From the NCBI GenBank assembly GCA_016179865.1, contig JACPCJ010000077.1:1-39794 (forward strand): DNA of 39,794 nt, given 5' to 3'. Both the position numbers and the translations under genes were made by a program. Under the pieces are notes generated by a model. It saw only the letters and a list, made by a program, of their open reading frames with translations, searched no databases and was not told the DNA's origin. Shown here piece by piece: positions 29,001 through 37,413 of this stretch (position 1 is its first letter; each line of letters begins with the position of its first letter). Origin of the DNA: Actinomycetota bacterium (GTDB lineage Bacteria; Actinomycetota; Acidimicrobiia; IMCC26256; JACPCJ01).

Positions 29001-30614
29001 GGTGGCCGAGCCGGTCTTGCCAGCACCGTCCGTTGCGGTGCAGGTGACGGTCGTCGCCCCGACCGGGAAGCTCGTGCCCGAGGCAGGGTCGCACGTCGGC
29101 GTGAGGACGCCGCTCACGATGTCGGTGGCGGTGGCCTCGAAGGTGACCTGGGTGCCCCCTGGCCCTTTGGCCTCCACCGTCATGTTCGCGGGCACGGTCA
29201 CGATCGGGGGCTTGCTGTCGACCACCGACACCGTGAAGCTCGCCGCCGCGGTCTTCCCCGCTCCGTCGGTCGTTGTGCACGTCACGGTGGTGGTGCCGAG
29301 CGGGAAGGTGTCACCCGACTTCAACGGCGAGCAGGTGACGGCCAGGCTGCCGCTCACGACGTCGGTTGCCGACACGTCGAAGGTGACCTTTGCGCCTTCG
29401 GGCCCCGCGGCCTCGACGGTCATGTTGGCGGGAACGGCGACGACCGGTGCGGTCGTGTCTTGGACCTTGATGATGAAGGCCGCGGTCTTCACCTGGCCCG
29501 AGCCGTCGGTGGCCGTGCACGTGATCGTCGTCTCGCCGATCGGGAAGGTCCGATCGCCCGACGGGGTCACGGCCTGGCCGCCGCCGTCGACGCACGTCAG
29601 CACGGGGTTGGCGTCGACAGCGTCGGCCGCCGTCACGCCCAGACTGACGGTCGCCCCGCTGCCGCTCGTGGCCTCGACCGTCTGGCTGGTGGCGCCGGAG
29701 ATGGCCGGAGGCTCGTCGATCACGATCACGTCGAAGGTCGTCGGGGTCGGCGTGGTGTTGCCCGACAGGTCGGTCGCCGTGCAACTCACCGTGGTGGTCT
29801 TGCCGCCCTTGGCGAGCGTGTCGCCTTCGAAGAAGGTTCCGCTGGCGGGGGTGCACGTGAGTGCCGGTGCGGTGTCGACGTTGTCCTTGGCGACGACGTC
29901 GTAGGTGTGGTTGCGACCGGGCTTGCCGCCGCTGCGGATGTCGGCCTCGAAGGTCCCCGAGCCCGCCTTGAGCTCGATGGTCGGTGGCTGCGTGTCAACG
30001 ACGGGGGCGTCGGTGCAGCCGGCGAGCCAGTAGACGTTGTCCTTGCTGTCGTCGTTCCCGAAGCCCTGGCTTCCCTTGGCGGTGATGCGGAGCTTGATCT
30101 TCCAAGCCAGCTTGCCGGGCTGAACCGCGAGGTCCTTCAGGGCATTGCTGAGAGGAAGGGCGACGGAGCCGTCGGGATCGTCGCCATTGCCCGGGGGTGG
30201 GTCATCGGCCTCGATGGTTGCCGTCGTCTGCCCGACGAGCGTGTCCCGCCCCGTCGGTGGTTGCGCGAACGCCTGGATCGTCGCCGTCCCTGCGTCGGCG
30301 GCGGCGTAGCCCGAGAAGTTGACGTCGATGGTGCAGGAGGCGAGGTCTTTTTCCTGGCCTCCTCCTGGGAAGTTGCCTCCGTTGACCGTGACCTGGCCGG
30401 ATCCAGCGGCGATGGAGGCGTAGTCGTCGACGAGGACCGGCTCGCCCGGGCCGAGGAGGGCGCCCAGGGCGAGGCCGGCGAAGAGGGCGGCCCAGAGGTG
30501 GCCGAGGCGCCGGGCGCGCGCCGGAAAGAAGCGGCGACCTTCCTCTTGTTCAGCAGGTCCCCCACGATCCCGCTGGGGGTCCCACCGATCCCCGACGGCT
30601 CGGTGGCGACGCAT
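26058..30614 (-). CDS. Giant HYR-repeat surface protein, 1518 residues
   Basis: An exported, membrane-anchored protein. A long basic N-region and helix LWAALFAGLALGALLG form the signal. An N-terminal domain with CTIDVNF to YWLAGC follows, then 12 tandem HYR (immunoglobulin-like) repeats of about 80 residues. Next come a linker of about 28 Thr/Ser residues, a proline segment, a 13th HYR repeat, another domain (MLLRAEDGNNAENQS, then VPVAIELHSKPMVVY) and a C-terminal helix (WITIGVIASAVLMLFVQMGALL) with a basic tail. Most repeats hold two Cys (C.P.SG and VTC), a probable disulfide. HYR domains serve in adhesion. ATG 30614 has only weak AGGA upstream. A 221-bp leader precedes it. Confidence 0.85.
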   Translation of the reverse strand: MRRHRAVGDRWDPQRDRGGPAEQEEGRRFFPARARRLGHLWAALFAGLALGALLGPGEPVLVDDYASIAAGSGQVTVNGGNFPGGGQEKDLASCTIDVNFSGYAAADAGTATIQAFAQPPTGRDTLVGQTTATIEADDPPPGNGDDPDGSVALPLSNALKDLAVQPGKLAWKIKLRITAKGSQGFGNDDSKDNVYWLAGCTDAPVVDTQPPTIELKAGSGTFEADIRSGGKPGRNHTYDVVAKDNVDTAPALTCTPASGTFFEGDTLAKGGKTTTVSCTATDLSGNTTPTPTTFDVIVIDEPPAISGATSQTVEATSGSGATVSLGVTAADAVDANPVLTCVDGGGQAVTPSGDRTFPIGETTITCTATDGSGQVKTAAFIIKVQDTTAPVVAVPANMTVEAAGPEGAKVTFDVSATDVVSGSLAVTCSPLKSGDTFPLGTTTVTCTTTDGAGKTAAASFTVSVVDSKPPIVTVPANMTVEAKGPGGTQVTFEATATDIVSGVLTPTCDPASGTSFPVGATTVTCTATDGAGKTGSATFTITVVDKKAPVLSLPADITVTATDPAGRLVVYHATASDDVDGAITPTCTPASGSTFPIGTTPVTCTATDKAGNASAPGTFKVIVLDGVKPVLTPPADITVDADGPAGTLVTFTVTATDNITNPLVVTCTPASGSTFAIGATTVTCSATDAAGNTGTTSFTVTVKDTVKPVVNVPASPVTAKATEPEGKAVTFPATATDVPDGALPVTCTPASGSTFKIGTTAVTCTATDKAGNTGTATFDVIVTDGVPPALTIPGDFTVPATGPSGAVVTYAGQVSAVDNITNPVLVVCSPLSGTTFSLGKTEVTCTATDGAGNSTIRSFNITVQDPDLPTLNLSPNRTEEATGPSGATVTYTVTGSDLVDGNLTPSCDPPSGSTFKLGTTTVTCSVSDTAGNKTTGSFTVTVRDTAKPTVTVPDDITKEATGPAGATAAFNASATDLISGTLTPECTPASGSTFKVGTTKVTCSATDGSDNTGTASFNVIVKDTTKPDLSLPAVVNATAVVATGVSVNFSPTATDLVTSPITPVCTPASGSTFPIGATNVTCSATDLAGNTSTGTFNVVVADGVNPFLGVPTDFSVQAASPAGAVVNYTVTVFDNEVGPLLVSCTQASGSTFSVGTHSVTCTVTDAAGNSASGTFTVTVLPPFVPPTTTTTTTTTTTTTTSTTTTTSTTTTTVPVAVLPVLVPPTTAPPPPEAPDTTPPVITLPFPSLVLTINAPAGEDGAFVEFPLQVEDENRGPITIACVPRSGSFFPIGDTPVNCRASDRAGNTARLRFTVRILPALRSAAAVVGGAPGTSAAAGVPAGSLPPSETNTLPPGTPGAADIAAPSFAYGLSNMDTGKMLLRAEDGNNAENQSIPRGDILRYRVAGLPSNVPVAIELHSKPMVVYRTNSDARGVVDVHFRIPVEAEPGRHEVVAVATDPKTGKSVEVPTPIKLSAEVRSAVFDKHPEWITIGVIASAVLMLFVQMGALLARLRRANLI
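27074..29998 (-). repeat. Twelve tandem HYR-coding repeats (about 240 bp each)
   Basis: This part of the surface-protein gene encodes 12 successive HYR units, each ending in a pattern like FPIGTTTVTCTATDGAGN then a short strand and DTT.P. Units share short identical blocks at DNA level but have diverged overall, so they are old duplications under selection and not a fresh expansion. Just downstream on the minus strand (plus-strand 26977-27058), ACC/ACG/ACA codons encode the threonine linker. Confidence 0.8.
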
Positions 30615-30835
30615 AGTCCTCGGTTTTCTTCAGTGTTGTGGCGCTGGACTGCGCTCCCTTCGCAGCGCCCTGCCTCTGCTCCTTGTGATCGGAACGAACC
30701 GGCGTCAGCTTTCGCCGAATTCTGCCCGGACGTACTACCCATAAGAGTAGGTAAACGTTACTGGTTCGTAGGGGGATCAGGCCACATTTGTGGGTGATTC
30801 GTTGATGGCACCTTGGGGAATGATGCGAGGCGCGC
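30615..30835 (-). promoter_or_regulatory. Leader and probable promoter region of the HYR gene
   Basis: This 221-bp gap lies between two minus-strand genes, alpha-galactosidase and the HYR protein. It has an unusually AT-rich patch at about 30735-30795 for this genome, with CTAC...GTAG inverted arms, which probably carries the HYR promoter; I cannot fix -35 and -10 boxes. Near the start codon, GGCGCTG (30640-30646) pairs with CAGCGCC (30663-30669). I saw some likeness to a cyclic-di-GMP riboswitch but the key bases do not match. Confidence 0.35.
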
Positions 30836-32545
30836 TCACCGCGCCGCGTGGCGGTCCCAGTCGAAATCCACCACCCTCCGGCCCCGCCAGTGGCTCGGCA
30901 GCGCCGTGGGCTGGGCGTAGAACTCGGGCACGGGTGCCGTGTCCACGTGCTCGAAGAGGTATTCGGGGCGAAAGCCGTCGTTCCACGACAGGGCCAGGAT
31001 CTCGGGGTCTTCGAGCGCGGCCCGTTTGGCGGAGTTGAGCGTGGCCAGGTCGTCGGCGAAGAACACCGGGCCACCGCAGGCGGCGGCGAGAAGGTGCAGA
31101 GCCCGGGCCTCGTTCACCGTGTAGGGCGGGCCGGCCTCGGGGCCGCAGGCCATGACGACGTCGGGGTCATTGTGGAAGAGGCGGCCGTGCGACCACCACC
31201 GTGCGGCAATGTTGCGGGCCGTTGGGGGGACGCCGAGCCAACCCTGGTCCGGGTCGAAGGGAACCAGCTCCGGGACGGGCCAGATTCTGGGGGCGGCGAG
31301 GTCGCCGCCGATGCGATTCCCATGGCAGATCCCGACGGCGGGTAGGTAGGGCATGCCACACCCGAGCACGTATACCCGTTGACCATCGGGGTCTCCGAGC
31401 CCGTCGACGAAGGCCCGGAGCCCGCGCTGCAAGGCCTCGGTGCCGGTGACGCTCGGGTCGTGGCGGAGGCCCTCCTGGGCTCCGATGTAGAGGAAGTCGA
31501 GCTTCACCATGCGGAAGCCCCATGCCGCCACTCGGCTTCCGAGTTGACGGAGCCAGGCCAGGGCGTCCGGATGGGTGGCGTCCAGGCCGTGGCGGGCCAT
31601 CAGTGGGTCATGGAGAGGCTGGTCCCCTTCGTGACCGATGAGCAGGTCAGGACGGTCCGCACCGATCCCGGATTCACCGGGCGCCACCATGAATGGTGCC
31701 AGCCAGAGCCCGCCGAACCCGCCGAGCGCCTCGATGTCGCCGACGAGCTGGCCCATGTCTTCCGGCCAGCCTCCCTTGGGCAGCCAGTCGCCGTATGAGC
31801 GCTGCCAGCCGTCGTCGATCTGCACGCAGGCGAAGCGATCCGGGAAGCGCTCGCGCATCAGGCGGGCGTTGGCGAGGACGATCTCGGGCGTCACCGAGAA
31901 GCCGTAGTGGTACCAGCTCTCCCATCCGAGGATCGGCGGCCCGGCCCAATGCCGGGCTCCTGAGGCCGCCCCGGCCAAGGTGGCCACCCGCTCCATGGCG
32001 TCCATCGGGTCGGGGGCCGCGGTGAGGAGGAAGGGTTCGCTCTCGGTGAGGCCGAGACGGCCGAGGTCGAGGGCCGAGGCCTCCGAGGGAAGGAAACCCC
32101 ACGACGGCGGCGTGGGGGTGAGGGTGGGCGCGCCCCCTGCGAGGCCGACCACGCGGATCCCGCCCGAGGTGGGCTCGGTGCGGATTGAAGTCGCGAGGCG
32201 CTCGGCGGTGGCGGCCAGGAATGCCAAGCCCGGCCCCCCGCCCCTTTGAGCGAGGGCCCCGCCCCACCACGTGAGTCCGGGCTCGGCGGCCTGGCGCACA
32301 CCGGCGTAGTCCCACGACTGGTAGCCGTTGACGAGTCGTGACGAGGCGGCCGCGTCGAGGTCGACCACGGCGTCGAGCACCACGAGTCGCCCATCGAGCG
32401 CCGCTCGCCCGGTGACGACGATGACGTCGTCGTCGTCAGGGTGGACCGCGACTTCGCCGTCGTGGTCGACCGCCGAGAGGGTTGCGCCTGCCTCCGGCCA
32501 GCGCGCCTGCCACCGGCCGCCCGAGCGCATGAGTTCAACGGTCAC
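30836..32545 (-). CDS. GH36-type alpha-galactosidase
   Basis: A 569-residue glycoside hydrolase of clan GH-D/family 36. NGYQSWDYAG is in the beta-sandwich domain. The barrel begins LGWESWYHYGFSVTPE, VQIDDGWQRSYGDW follows, the nucleophile is Asp350 in MVKLDFLYIG, and the acid/base is Asp415 in RIGGD. It hydrolyses alpha-1,6-galactosides such as melibiose or raffinose. GTG 32545 has GGAGG seven bases upstream and overlaps the ancestral stop of the galactokinase gene as GTGA. There is no signal peptide, so it is cytosolic and implies uptake of intact galactosides. The broken galactokinase next door leaves the released galactose without its expected kinase. Confidence 0.9.
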   Translation of the reverse strand: MTVELMRSGGRWQARWPEAGATLSAVDHDGEVAVHPDDDDVIVVTGRAALDGRLVVLDAVVDLDAAASSRLVNGYQSWDYAGVRQAAEPGLTWWGGALAQRGGGPGLAFLAATAERLATSIRTEPTSGGIRVVGLAGGAPTLTPTPPSWGFLPSEASALDLGRLGLTESEPFLLTAAPDPMDAMERVATLAGAASGARHWAGPPILGWESWYHYGFSVTPEIVLANARLMRERFPDRFACVQIDDGWQRSYGDWLPKGGWPEDMGQLVGDIEALGGFGGLWLAPFMVAPGESGIGADRPDLLIGHEGDQPLHDPLMARHGLDATHPDALAWLRQLGSRVAAWGFRMVKLDFLYIGAQEGLRHDPSVTGTEALQRGLRAFVDGLGDPDGQRVYVLGCGMPYLPAVGICHGNRIGGDLAAPRIWPVPELVPFDPDQGWLGVPPTARNIAARWWSHGRLFHNDPDVVMACGPEAGPPYTVNEARALHLLAAACGGPVFFADDLATLNSAKRAALEDPEILALSWNDGFRPEYLFEHVDTAPVPEFYAQPTALPSHWRGRRVVDFDWDRHAAR

Positions 32546-33529
32546 GTCAGCACCTCCGAAGCGCCGTCGACGGCGCCGCAAACCCAGTTCCGGCGCTTAC
32601 CGGCGGCGGCGATCACATCGCGTGCTGTCCCTTGGGTGGCGAGGGCCACCACGCACGAGCTGGTCGGTCTCGGTGGTCGAGCACCCGAAATCGTCGCGGA
32701 GGCTGGTATGGCTGGCGGCGAAGGCCTGACCTATGGCCGCGAGGTCGCCGGCGGCGAGGGCCATGGCGGTGGCGCCGACGCGGGCGTTCTCCGTGACGAC
32801 GTGTCGGGCGACGGGGTCGTCAGCGACCTGGTCGACGGTGGCGTCCCGAAGGCTGGGGACGCCCAGGCGCGCCGCGGCGGCTTTGCACGCCGCCCGGCGT
32901 TCGGCGTAGGGGGTGTCGGTCAGCCGGCGCGCCATTCCGGAATGGACGACGACGATGACGAGATCCGACGGAAGGGCGACGGGGACGAACCTGAGTGACC
33001 GGCAGTCGAGGAGGAGTGCGTGGTCTGCAACCCCGGCGGCAGAGGTCAGCTGGTCCATGACCCCACACGGCACTCCGGTGGCGCGTTGTTCGGCCTCCTG
33101 GCAGGCGAGGGCGAGGTGGACCAGGTCAAGCGGGAATCCACCCAGGCCGCACAGGGCCGTCGCCACGGCGACCTCGAAGGCGGCGCTCGACGACAGGCCC
33201 GACCCGACCGGGACGTTCGAGGCAACCTTGAGATCTGCGCCCGTAGCTGGACGGCCGCGGCTGGCGAGGACTCCGACGACGGCAGCGGCGAGGCGTCCCC
33301 ACTCGGGTGCGACGGCCCGGGGATCCGTGCTGCCGTCGGCCGCGAACTCGGCCACCCCTTCGAACTCGGCGGAGCGTACGACGACCCGCCGGTCGTCTCT
33401 CGCCGCGGCCTCCACCCGGCACTCCAGATCGATGGCGACGGGAAGCACGAAGCCCTCGTTGTAATCCGTATGGTCGCCCATCAGGTTCACGCGACCGGGG
33501 GCGCGAAAGACGCGGACGTGACGTGTCAT
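32542..33529 (-). pseudogene. galK: Galactokinase gene broken by internal deletion
   Basis: From ATG 33529 the frame is a GHMP kinase of galactokinase type: GRVNLMGDHTDYNEG (residues 12-26), VPVGSGLSSSAA (106-117) and catalytic Asp159 in GVMDQLTSAAG. After ETDQLV it leaves the family and stops at 32597. A second frame picks up the family end (VVALATQGTARDVIAAAGK) and runs to TGA 32542-32544, which overlaps the alpha-galactosidase GTG. About 25 residues are missing between them, including the conserved GGGFGGC motif that closes the ATP site. The preserved stop-start overlap shows the second frame was the original end. Confidence 0.87.
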
Positions 33530-33598
33530 CGGCGACTCGGTGCGAGCTTGGGCCGCAAAATCTCGGCCGGACCGCAACCAAAGACCCGAGAACGGCGG

Positions 33599-34507
33599 CT
33601 ACGCCGAGACAGCGGGGATGACCTCGGTGGCGAAGCGTTCGACGGCCTCAAGGTCGAAGGGTGCCCGGGCGGCGAGGATGATCCAGTCGGCACCGGCGTC
33701 GACGTAGCCGCCGATCTTGTCGGTCATCTCGGTGACCGAGCCCGACAGCAGCCCGGGCCGGACAGCGGGGAGGATGGCGCCGAATTGGGCCTGCGCCTGC
33801 TCCTCGGTGAAGGCCATCCCCAGGTTGACGCCCTTCTCGATGGTGGCGGGGTCGCGCCCCGCGTCGGCGCAGTGGGCCGAGAGCACCTCCACCTTGCGCC
33901 GGAAGTCGTCGACGGAGACGAACGGCACGTTCCACCCGTCGGCGTGCCGGGCCGCGATACGAAGGGTCACCTTTTCGCCCCCGCCGCCGACCCACACCGG
34001 GAAGGGTTGCTGCACGGGGGCGGGCTCGCAGCGGGCGTCGCGCATGGTGAAGAACTCACCCTCGAAGTCGACGGGCGGATCGTTCAGGAGGCCCCGTATG
34101 CACTGGATCCCCTCCTCGAGCTGGCGCAGCCGGACGGGCGCGGGCGGGAACGGGATGCCGTAAGCGGCGTACTCCGGCTCGCACCAGCCGGCGCCGAGGC
34201 CCAGGGTCACCCGGCCGCCCGAGAGGTGGTCAATGGTGGCCATGGCGTTGGCGATCACCGCCGGGTGCCGGTAGCCGATGGAGTACACGAGGCTTCCGCA
34301 CCGCACCCGCTCAGTGGACAGCGCGAGGGCGGCGTGCGTCGCCACCGCTTCGAGGCATCGGGCACCACCGGTGAGGTCGGCGGCGTAGAAATGGTCCCAG
34401 ATCGAGATCCAGTCGAATCCCAGCGCCTCGTTGCGGGCCCAGATCGATCGCAGTTCGTCGGTCGTCGTGTTCTGGAGTCCGGTGTGGACCCCGAAACGCA
34501 CGGGCAC
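33599..34507 (-). CDS. F420-dependent LLM-class oxidoreductase (2)
   Basis: A 302-residue luciferase-like TIM-barrel protein: VRFGVHTGLQNTTTDELRSI, FDWISIWDHFYAADL, VRCGSLVYSIGYRHPAVIANAMATID, VTLGLGAGWCEPEYAAYGIPF and VWVGGGGEKVTLRIAARHADG. Of two near GTGs, 34507 has the better-spaced GGAG. The substrate is unknown. It lies 69 bp upstream of the galactokinase pseudogene on the same strand, so it may head a three-gene transcript with galactokinase and alpha-galactosidase. It is divergent from the PAC2 gene, with only 59 bp for both promoters. Confidence 0.88.
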   Translation of the reverse strand: MPVRFGVHTGLQNTTTDELRSIWARNEALGFDWISIWDHFYAADLTGGARCLEAVATHAALALSTERVRCGSLVYSIGYRHPAVIANAMATIDHLSGGRVTLGLGAGWCEPEYAAYGIPFPPAPVRLRQLEEGIQCIRGLLNDPPVDFEGEFFTMRDARCEPAPVQQPFPVWVGGGGEKVTLRIAARHADGWNVPFVSVDDFRRKVEVLSAHCADAGRDPATIEKGVNLGMAFTEEQAQAQFGAILPAVRPGLLSGSVTEMTDKIGGYVDAGADWIILAARAPFDLEAVERFATEVIPAVSA

Positions 34508-34566
34508 GGGCTCTCCTGTCGCTTCGGTCGCCTGCCGTCGTTGCACTCTGGTGGGGCGTCGGTACA

Positions 34567-35397
34567 GTGACCTACGTGATCGAAGTGACGCAAGAAGTTC
34601 CGCTCGACGCCCCGGTCGTGGTCGTGGCCCTCAGCGGGTGGGTCGACGCCGGGACGGCGGGCGAGGCAGCGGCGAGGTATCTCGCGGAGCACATCGACGG
34701 CGGGCGAGAGCTCGCTCGCGTCGACCTCGCCGAGATCGCCGACCTCCAGGCCACTCGCCCCACCATCGAACTCATCGACGGTGTCACCCGCAATGTCATC
34801 TGGCCCGCCGTCACCTTCACCGCCGGCCGCGCCGGGCGGGACGTGATCGTGTGCCAGGGCCCGGAACCCTCGCTCCGGTGGAAGGCCTTCGCGGGCGAGG
34901 TGGTCGACCTCGCCCGGCGATTCGGCGCGCCGATGGTGGTGACCCTCGGGGGCATGCCCTCGCCGGTCTCGCACCGGCGCCCCATGGGGGTCCTGGCGAC
35001 GGCGTCGTCTCGTTCGACGGCGCAGGAGGTCAACCCGGTTCGGCTCGACTACTCGGGCCCGACCGGGGCCCAGACGGTCGTGCAGGTCACGGCGGGCGAG
35101 GCCGGGATCTCGGCGGTGGGGTTGTGGGCGCAGGTTCCCCATTACCTGTCGGGCACGGTGTCTCCGGTGGCGGTGCGGGCCCTGCTCTCCCGCCTCCGAG
35201 ACGTCGCCCGGGTCGACGTCGACCTCTCGCCCCTCGACCAGGAGGCGTCGTCCTATCACGAGCAGGTCGAGGCGACGGTCCAGGCTCGACCCGATCTGGC
35301 CGAGTTGGTGTCGGGGCTCGACGCCCAGGCCCAGGAAATTCCGACCGGCGATGAGTTGGCGAGCGAGATCGAGGAGTTCCTCCGCCGCGAGGGCTGA
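34567..35397 (+). CDS. PAC2-family protein
   Basis: A 276-residue member of the PAC2 (proteasome assembly chaperone 2-like) family: VVVALSGWVDAGTAGEAAARYL at the N-terminus, TFTAGRAGRDVIVCQGPEPSLRWKAFAGEVVDLARRFGAPMVVTLGGMP, then VGLWAQVPHYLSG. The C-terminal helices (SSYHEQVEATVQARPDLAELV) are typical of actinobacterial members. In actinobacteria it is often found with proteasome or metabolic genes, but no proteasome gene is here. GTG 34567 gives the standard start; a GTG nine bases later is possible. Confidence 0.88.
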   Translation: MTYVIEVTQEVPLDAPVVVVALSGWVDAGTAGEAAARYLAEHIDGGRELARVDLAEIADLQATRPTIELIDGVTRNVIWPAVTFTAGRAGRDVIVCQGPEPSLRWKAFAGEVVDLARRFGAPMVVTLGGMPSPVSHRRPMGVLATASSRSTAQEVNPVRLDYSGPTGAQTVVQVTAGEAGISAVGLWAQVPHYLSGTVSPVAVRALLSRLRDVARVDVDLSPLDQEASSYHEQVEATVQARPDLAELVSGLDAQAQEIPTGDELASEIEEFLRREG

Positions 35398-35450
35398 TCG
35401 TTTTGGGTGCAGAACTGGCCCGCCGAGGGCCAGTTCTGCACCCAAAACGA
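35398..35450. terminator. Perfect 23-bp stem hairpin at convergent junction
   Basis: TCGTTTTGGGTGCAGAACTG (continuing GCC) at 35398-35420 pairs without any mismatch with 35428-35450 around a 7-base loop, CGCCGAG. It starts at the base after the PAC2 stop and ends 11 bases before the 3' end of the histidine-kinase gene, so it can serve both. The T-run is at the 5' base of the stem and there is no U-tract after it. Confidence 0.7.
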
Positions 35451-35461
35451 GGTGGCGCCCC

Positions 35462-36298
35462 TTACGGGAGCGCGTGCAGGTGGCGGGACGGGGCCCTGAC
35501 GCCCACGTCCTCGAGGCGCTTCTGGGGAAGTTCCACCCGGGCGAGCGTTCCGCCGCCTTCACGAGGTGAGAGCTGGATCGTCCCGCCGAGCGACCTCACG
35601 AGGTTTCGGACCAGGTAGAGGCCGAGCCCGACGCCGTCGACCTCCCGGTGATTGCCACGCTGGAAGGCCTCGAACATGCTCTCGACCACCGCGGGATCGA
35701 CTCCACACCCCTCGTCGACAATCTCGAAACACACGCGGTCGGCCAGGCGGGTGGCGGTCACGCGGACGGGCGATCCTTCGGGGCTGTACTTGGCGGCGTT
35801 GACCACGAGGTTCACGAGAATCTGCCGCACCCGCCCCGGAACGGTGCGGAGGGCGCAGTCCTCGGCGACCTCGACGACGAGGCGCTCGGCCGGCACCTCA
35901 GCGCCGATCTGCACGACGACATCGTCAAGGAGGTCAGCAAGGCCGATCACCTGGAGCGGCGTGCGGTCGACCGACGGCTCGTGGGGGTCGGCGAGATGGA
36001 GGATGTCGTCGATCAGCTCGTTGAGCTGCTCGGCCTGGCGCAACGCCTTGGTCCGCAGGTCGGCGTGTTTCTCCTCGCTCAGCTTCGGGAGGGCGAGCGT
36101 GTGAAGGGTGCCGATGATGGCGGTCAGCGGCGTGCGCAGTTCGTGGGCGAGCATGCGGCGCAGCATGCGCCGGTCGGCGTTCGCCTCTTCGTGCTCCTCG
36201 ATCGCCCGCTGAAGACGGTCGATCACGTTCTGCTGTGCGTCGCACAGCTCCAAGAGCGCCGCGACATTGCCCAAATCACCACGTTCGGAACCAGGCAT
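35462..36298 (-). CDS. Soluble sensor histidine kinase
   Basis: A 278-residue histidine kinase without membrane helices. A coiled coil (about residues 12-48) leads into the H-box LAHELRTPLTAIIG with phospho-acceptor His52, then the N-box LVNLVVNAAKYSPEG, G1 DEGCGVD (195-201), F-box EAFQRG and G2 DGVGLGLYLVRNL. ATG 36298 gives this compact form; a GTG at 36355 is possible. No response regulator is adjacent, so the partner is elsewhere. The lack of any sensor domain suggests that it senses through a partner protein. Confidence 0.85.
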   Translation of the reverse strand: MPGSERGDLGNVAALLELCDAQQNVIDRLQRAIEEHEEANADRRMLRRMLAHELRTPLTAIIGTLHTLALPKLSEEKHADLRTKALRQAEQLNELIDDILHLADPHEPSVDRTPLQVIGLADLLDDVVVQIGAEVPAERLVVEVAEDCALRTVPGRVRQILVNLVVNAAKYSPEGSPVRVTATRLADRVCFEIVDEGCGVDPAVVESMFEAFQRGNHREVDGVGLGLYLVRNLVRSLGGTIQLSPREGGGTLARVELPQKRLEDVGVRAPSRHLHALP

Positions 36299-36371
36299 CA
36301 CTCTGAGTGATCGGCGTGTACGCGCCCACGCTTGAGGGTTCGAGAAGCGGCCCACGTACGCTCACCCCTTC

Positions 36372-37406
36372 ATGGATTTTGATGTCGTGAGCCCCGGCGT
36401 GCCCCTGCGAGCCGCCGCCGACCTCGCCCGGGAGGCGCAGGACCTCGGCTTCTCGGGCCTGTGGTTCCCGGAAGCGGGACGGACGGCGTACCTGGGGTGC
36501 GCGGCGGCGGCGACGGTGGCCGAGGATCTCGACATCGGAACGGCCATCGCCGTCGCCTTTCCCCGCTCGCCGATGGTGACGGCGCAGGTGGCGTGGGAGC
36601 TGGCCGACGCCACCGGCGGGCGCTTCCTCCTCGGCCTCGGCACCCAGGTCAAGGCCCACAACGAGCGGCGGTTCTCGGTCCGGCCCTTCGAGCACCCGGG
36701 GCCCCGGATGCGCGACTACGTGCTCGCCTTGCGGGCCATCTGGAGGGCATTCCAGGGGGAAGAGCCCCTGGCGTTCGACGGCGAGTTCTACGCCTTCGAC
36801 CTGCTCCCGCCGTTCTTCAGCCCCGGGCCGATCCAGAATCCCGACGTCCCGGTCTACGTGGCGGGGGTCAACCGGTGGATGGCCCGCATGGCCGGCGAGG
36901 TGTGCGACGGCTTCCATGTCCACCCGTTCCACTCCGAGCAGTACCTGCGAGAGGTCATCCGCCCGGCCATCGAGGAAGGCGCCGCCCTCGCCGGGAGAGA
37001 CCCGTCGGCCGTCAAGCTCGCCTGCCCCGTCTTCGCCATCGTTGGTGACACCGAGGAGGAGCGGGCGGGGCTACGCCAGATGGTGAAGACGCAGATCGCC
37101 TTCTACGGCTCGACCCGGACCTACCGGCCCGTCTTCGAGATGCACGGCTGGGAGGACACCACCGACCGCCTCCGAGAGCACCAGGCGCGCGGTGACTTCG
37201 GGGCCATGGCCGCCGAGGTCACCGACGAGATGCTCGAGGTGTACGCGGTGGAGGCCGGTTGGGATGGGATCGCCGACGCCATCCTCGATCGTTACCACGG
37301 GCTGGTCGACCGGGTCTTCTCGTACTTCGCGGCGGGGGCGTGGCGGGCGTCGCCCGAGGCGGCCGAGCGCTGGCGTGAGGTTGCCCGCCGCATCCGTGCG
37401 GCCTGA
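36372..37406 (+). CDS. F420-dependent LLM-class oxidoreductase (3), TIGR03617-like
   Basis: A 344-residue luciferase-like protein: MDFDVVSPGVPLRAAADLAR, GFSGLWFPEAGRTAYL, LDIGTAIAVAFPRSPMVTAQVAWELAD, FLLGLGTQVKAHNERRF and VYVAGVNRWMARMAGEVCDG. The PFEHPGPRMRDYVLALRAIW segment resembles the TIGR03617 subgroup of F420-dependent enzymes. The substrate is unknown. The start is divergent from the histidine kinase, and the tyrosine phosphatase gene follows after 7 bases, so those two are probably co-transcribed. Confidence 0.87.
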   Translation: MDFDVVSPGVPLRAAADLAREAQDLGFSGLWFPEAGRTAYLGCAAAATVAEDLDIGTAIAVAFPRSPMVTAQVAWELADATGGRFLLGLGTQVKAHNERRFSVRPFEHPGPRMRDYVLALRAIWRAFQGEEPLAFDGEFYAFDLLPPFFSPGPIQNPDVPVYVAGVNRWMARMAGEVCDGFHVHPFHSEQYLREVIRPAIEEGAALAGRDPSAVKLACPVFAIVGDTEEERAGLRQMVKTQIAFYGSTRTYRPVFEMHGWEDTTDRLREHQARGDFGAMAAEVTDEMLEVYAVEAGWDGIADAILDRYHGLVDRVFSYFAAGAWRASPEAAERWREVARRIRAA

Positions 37407-37413
37407 GTCGCAG

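Noticed and set aside
30640-30760. Possible cyclic-di-GMP riboswitch upstream of the HYR gene
   Set aside because: A GGGCA...CGAAA...GACGC-like order is visible on the minus strand, but the conserved GCAAAG and the receptor pairings are absent.
26265-30797. Several long plus-strand frames opposite the HYR gene
   Set aside because: Their regular spacing mirrors the HYR repeats; they are valine- and glycine-rich shadows without independent features.
17061-37406. Three F420-type oxidoreductases as recent duplicates
   Set aside because: Their sequences differ throughout and belong to different subgroups; multiple members are normal in actinobacteria.
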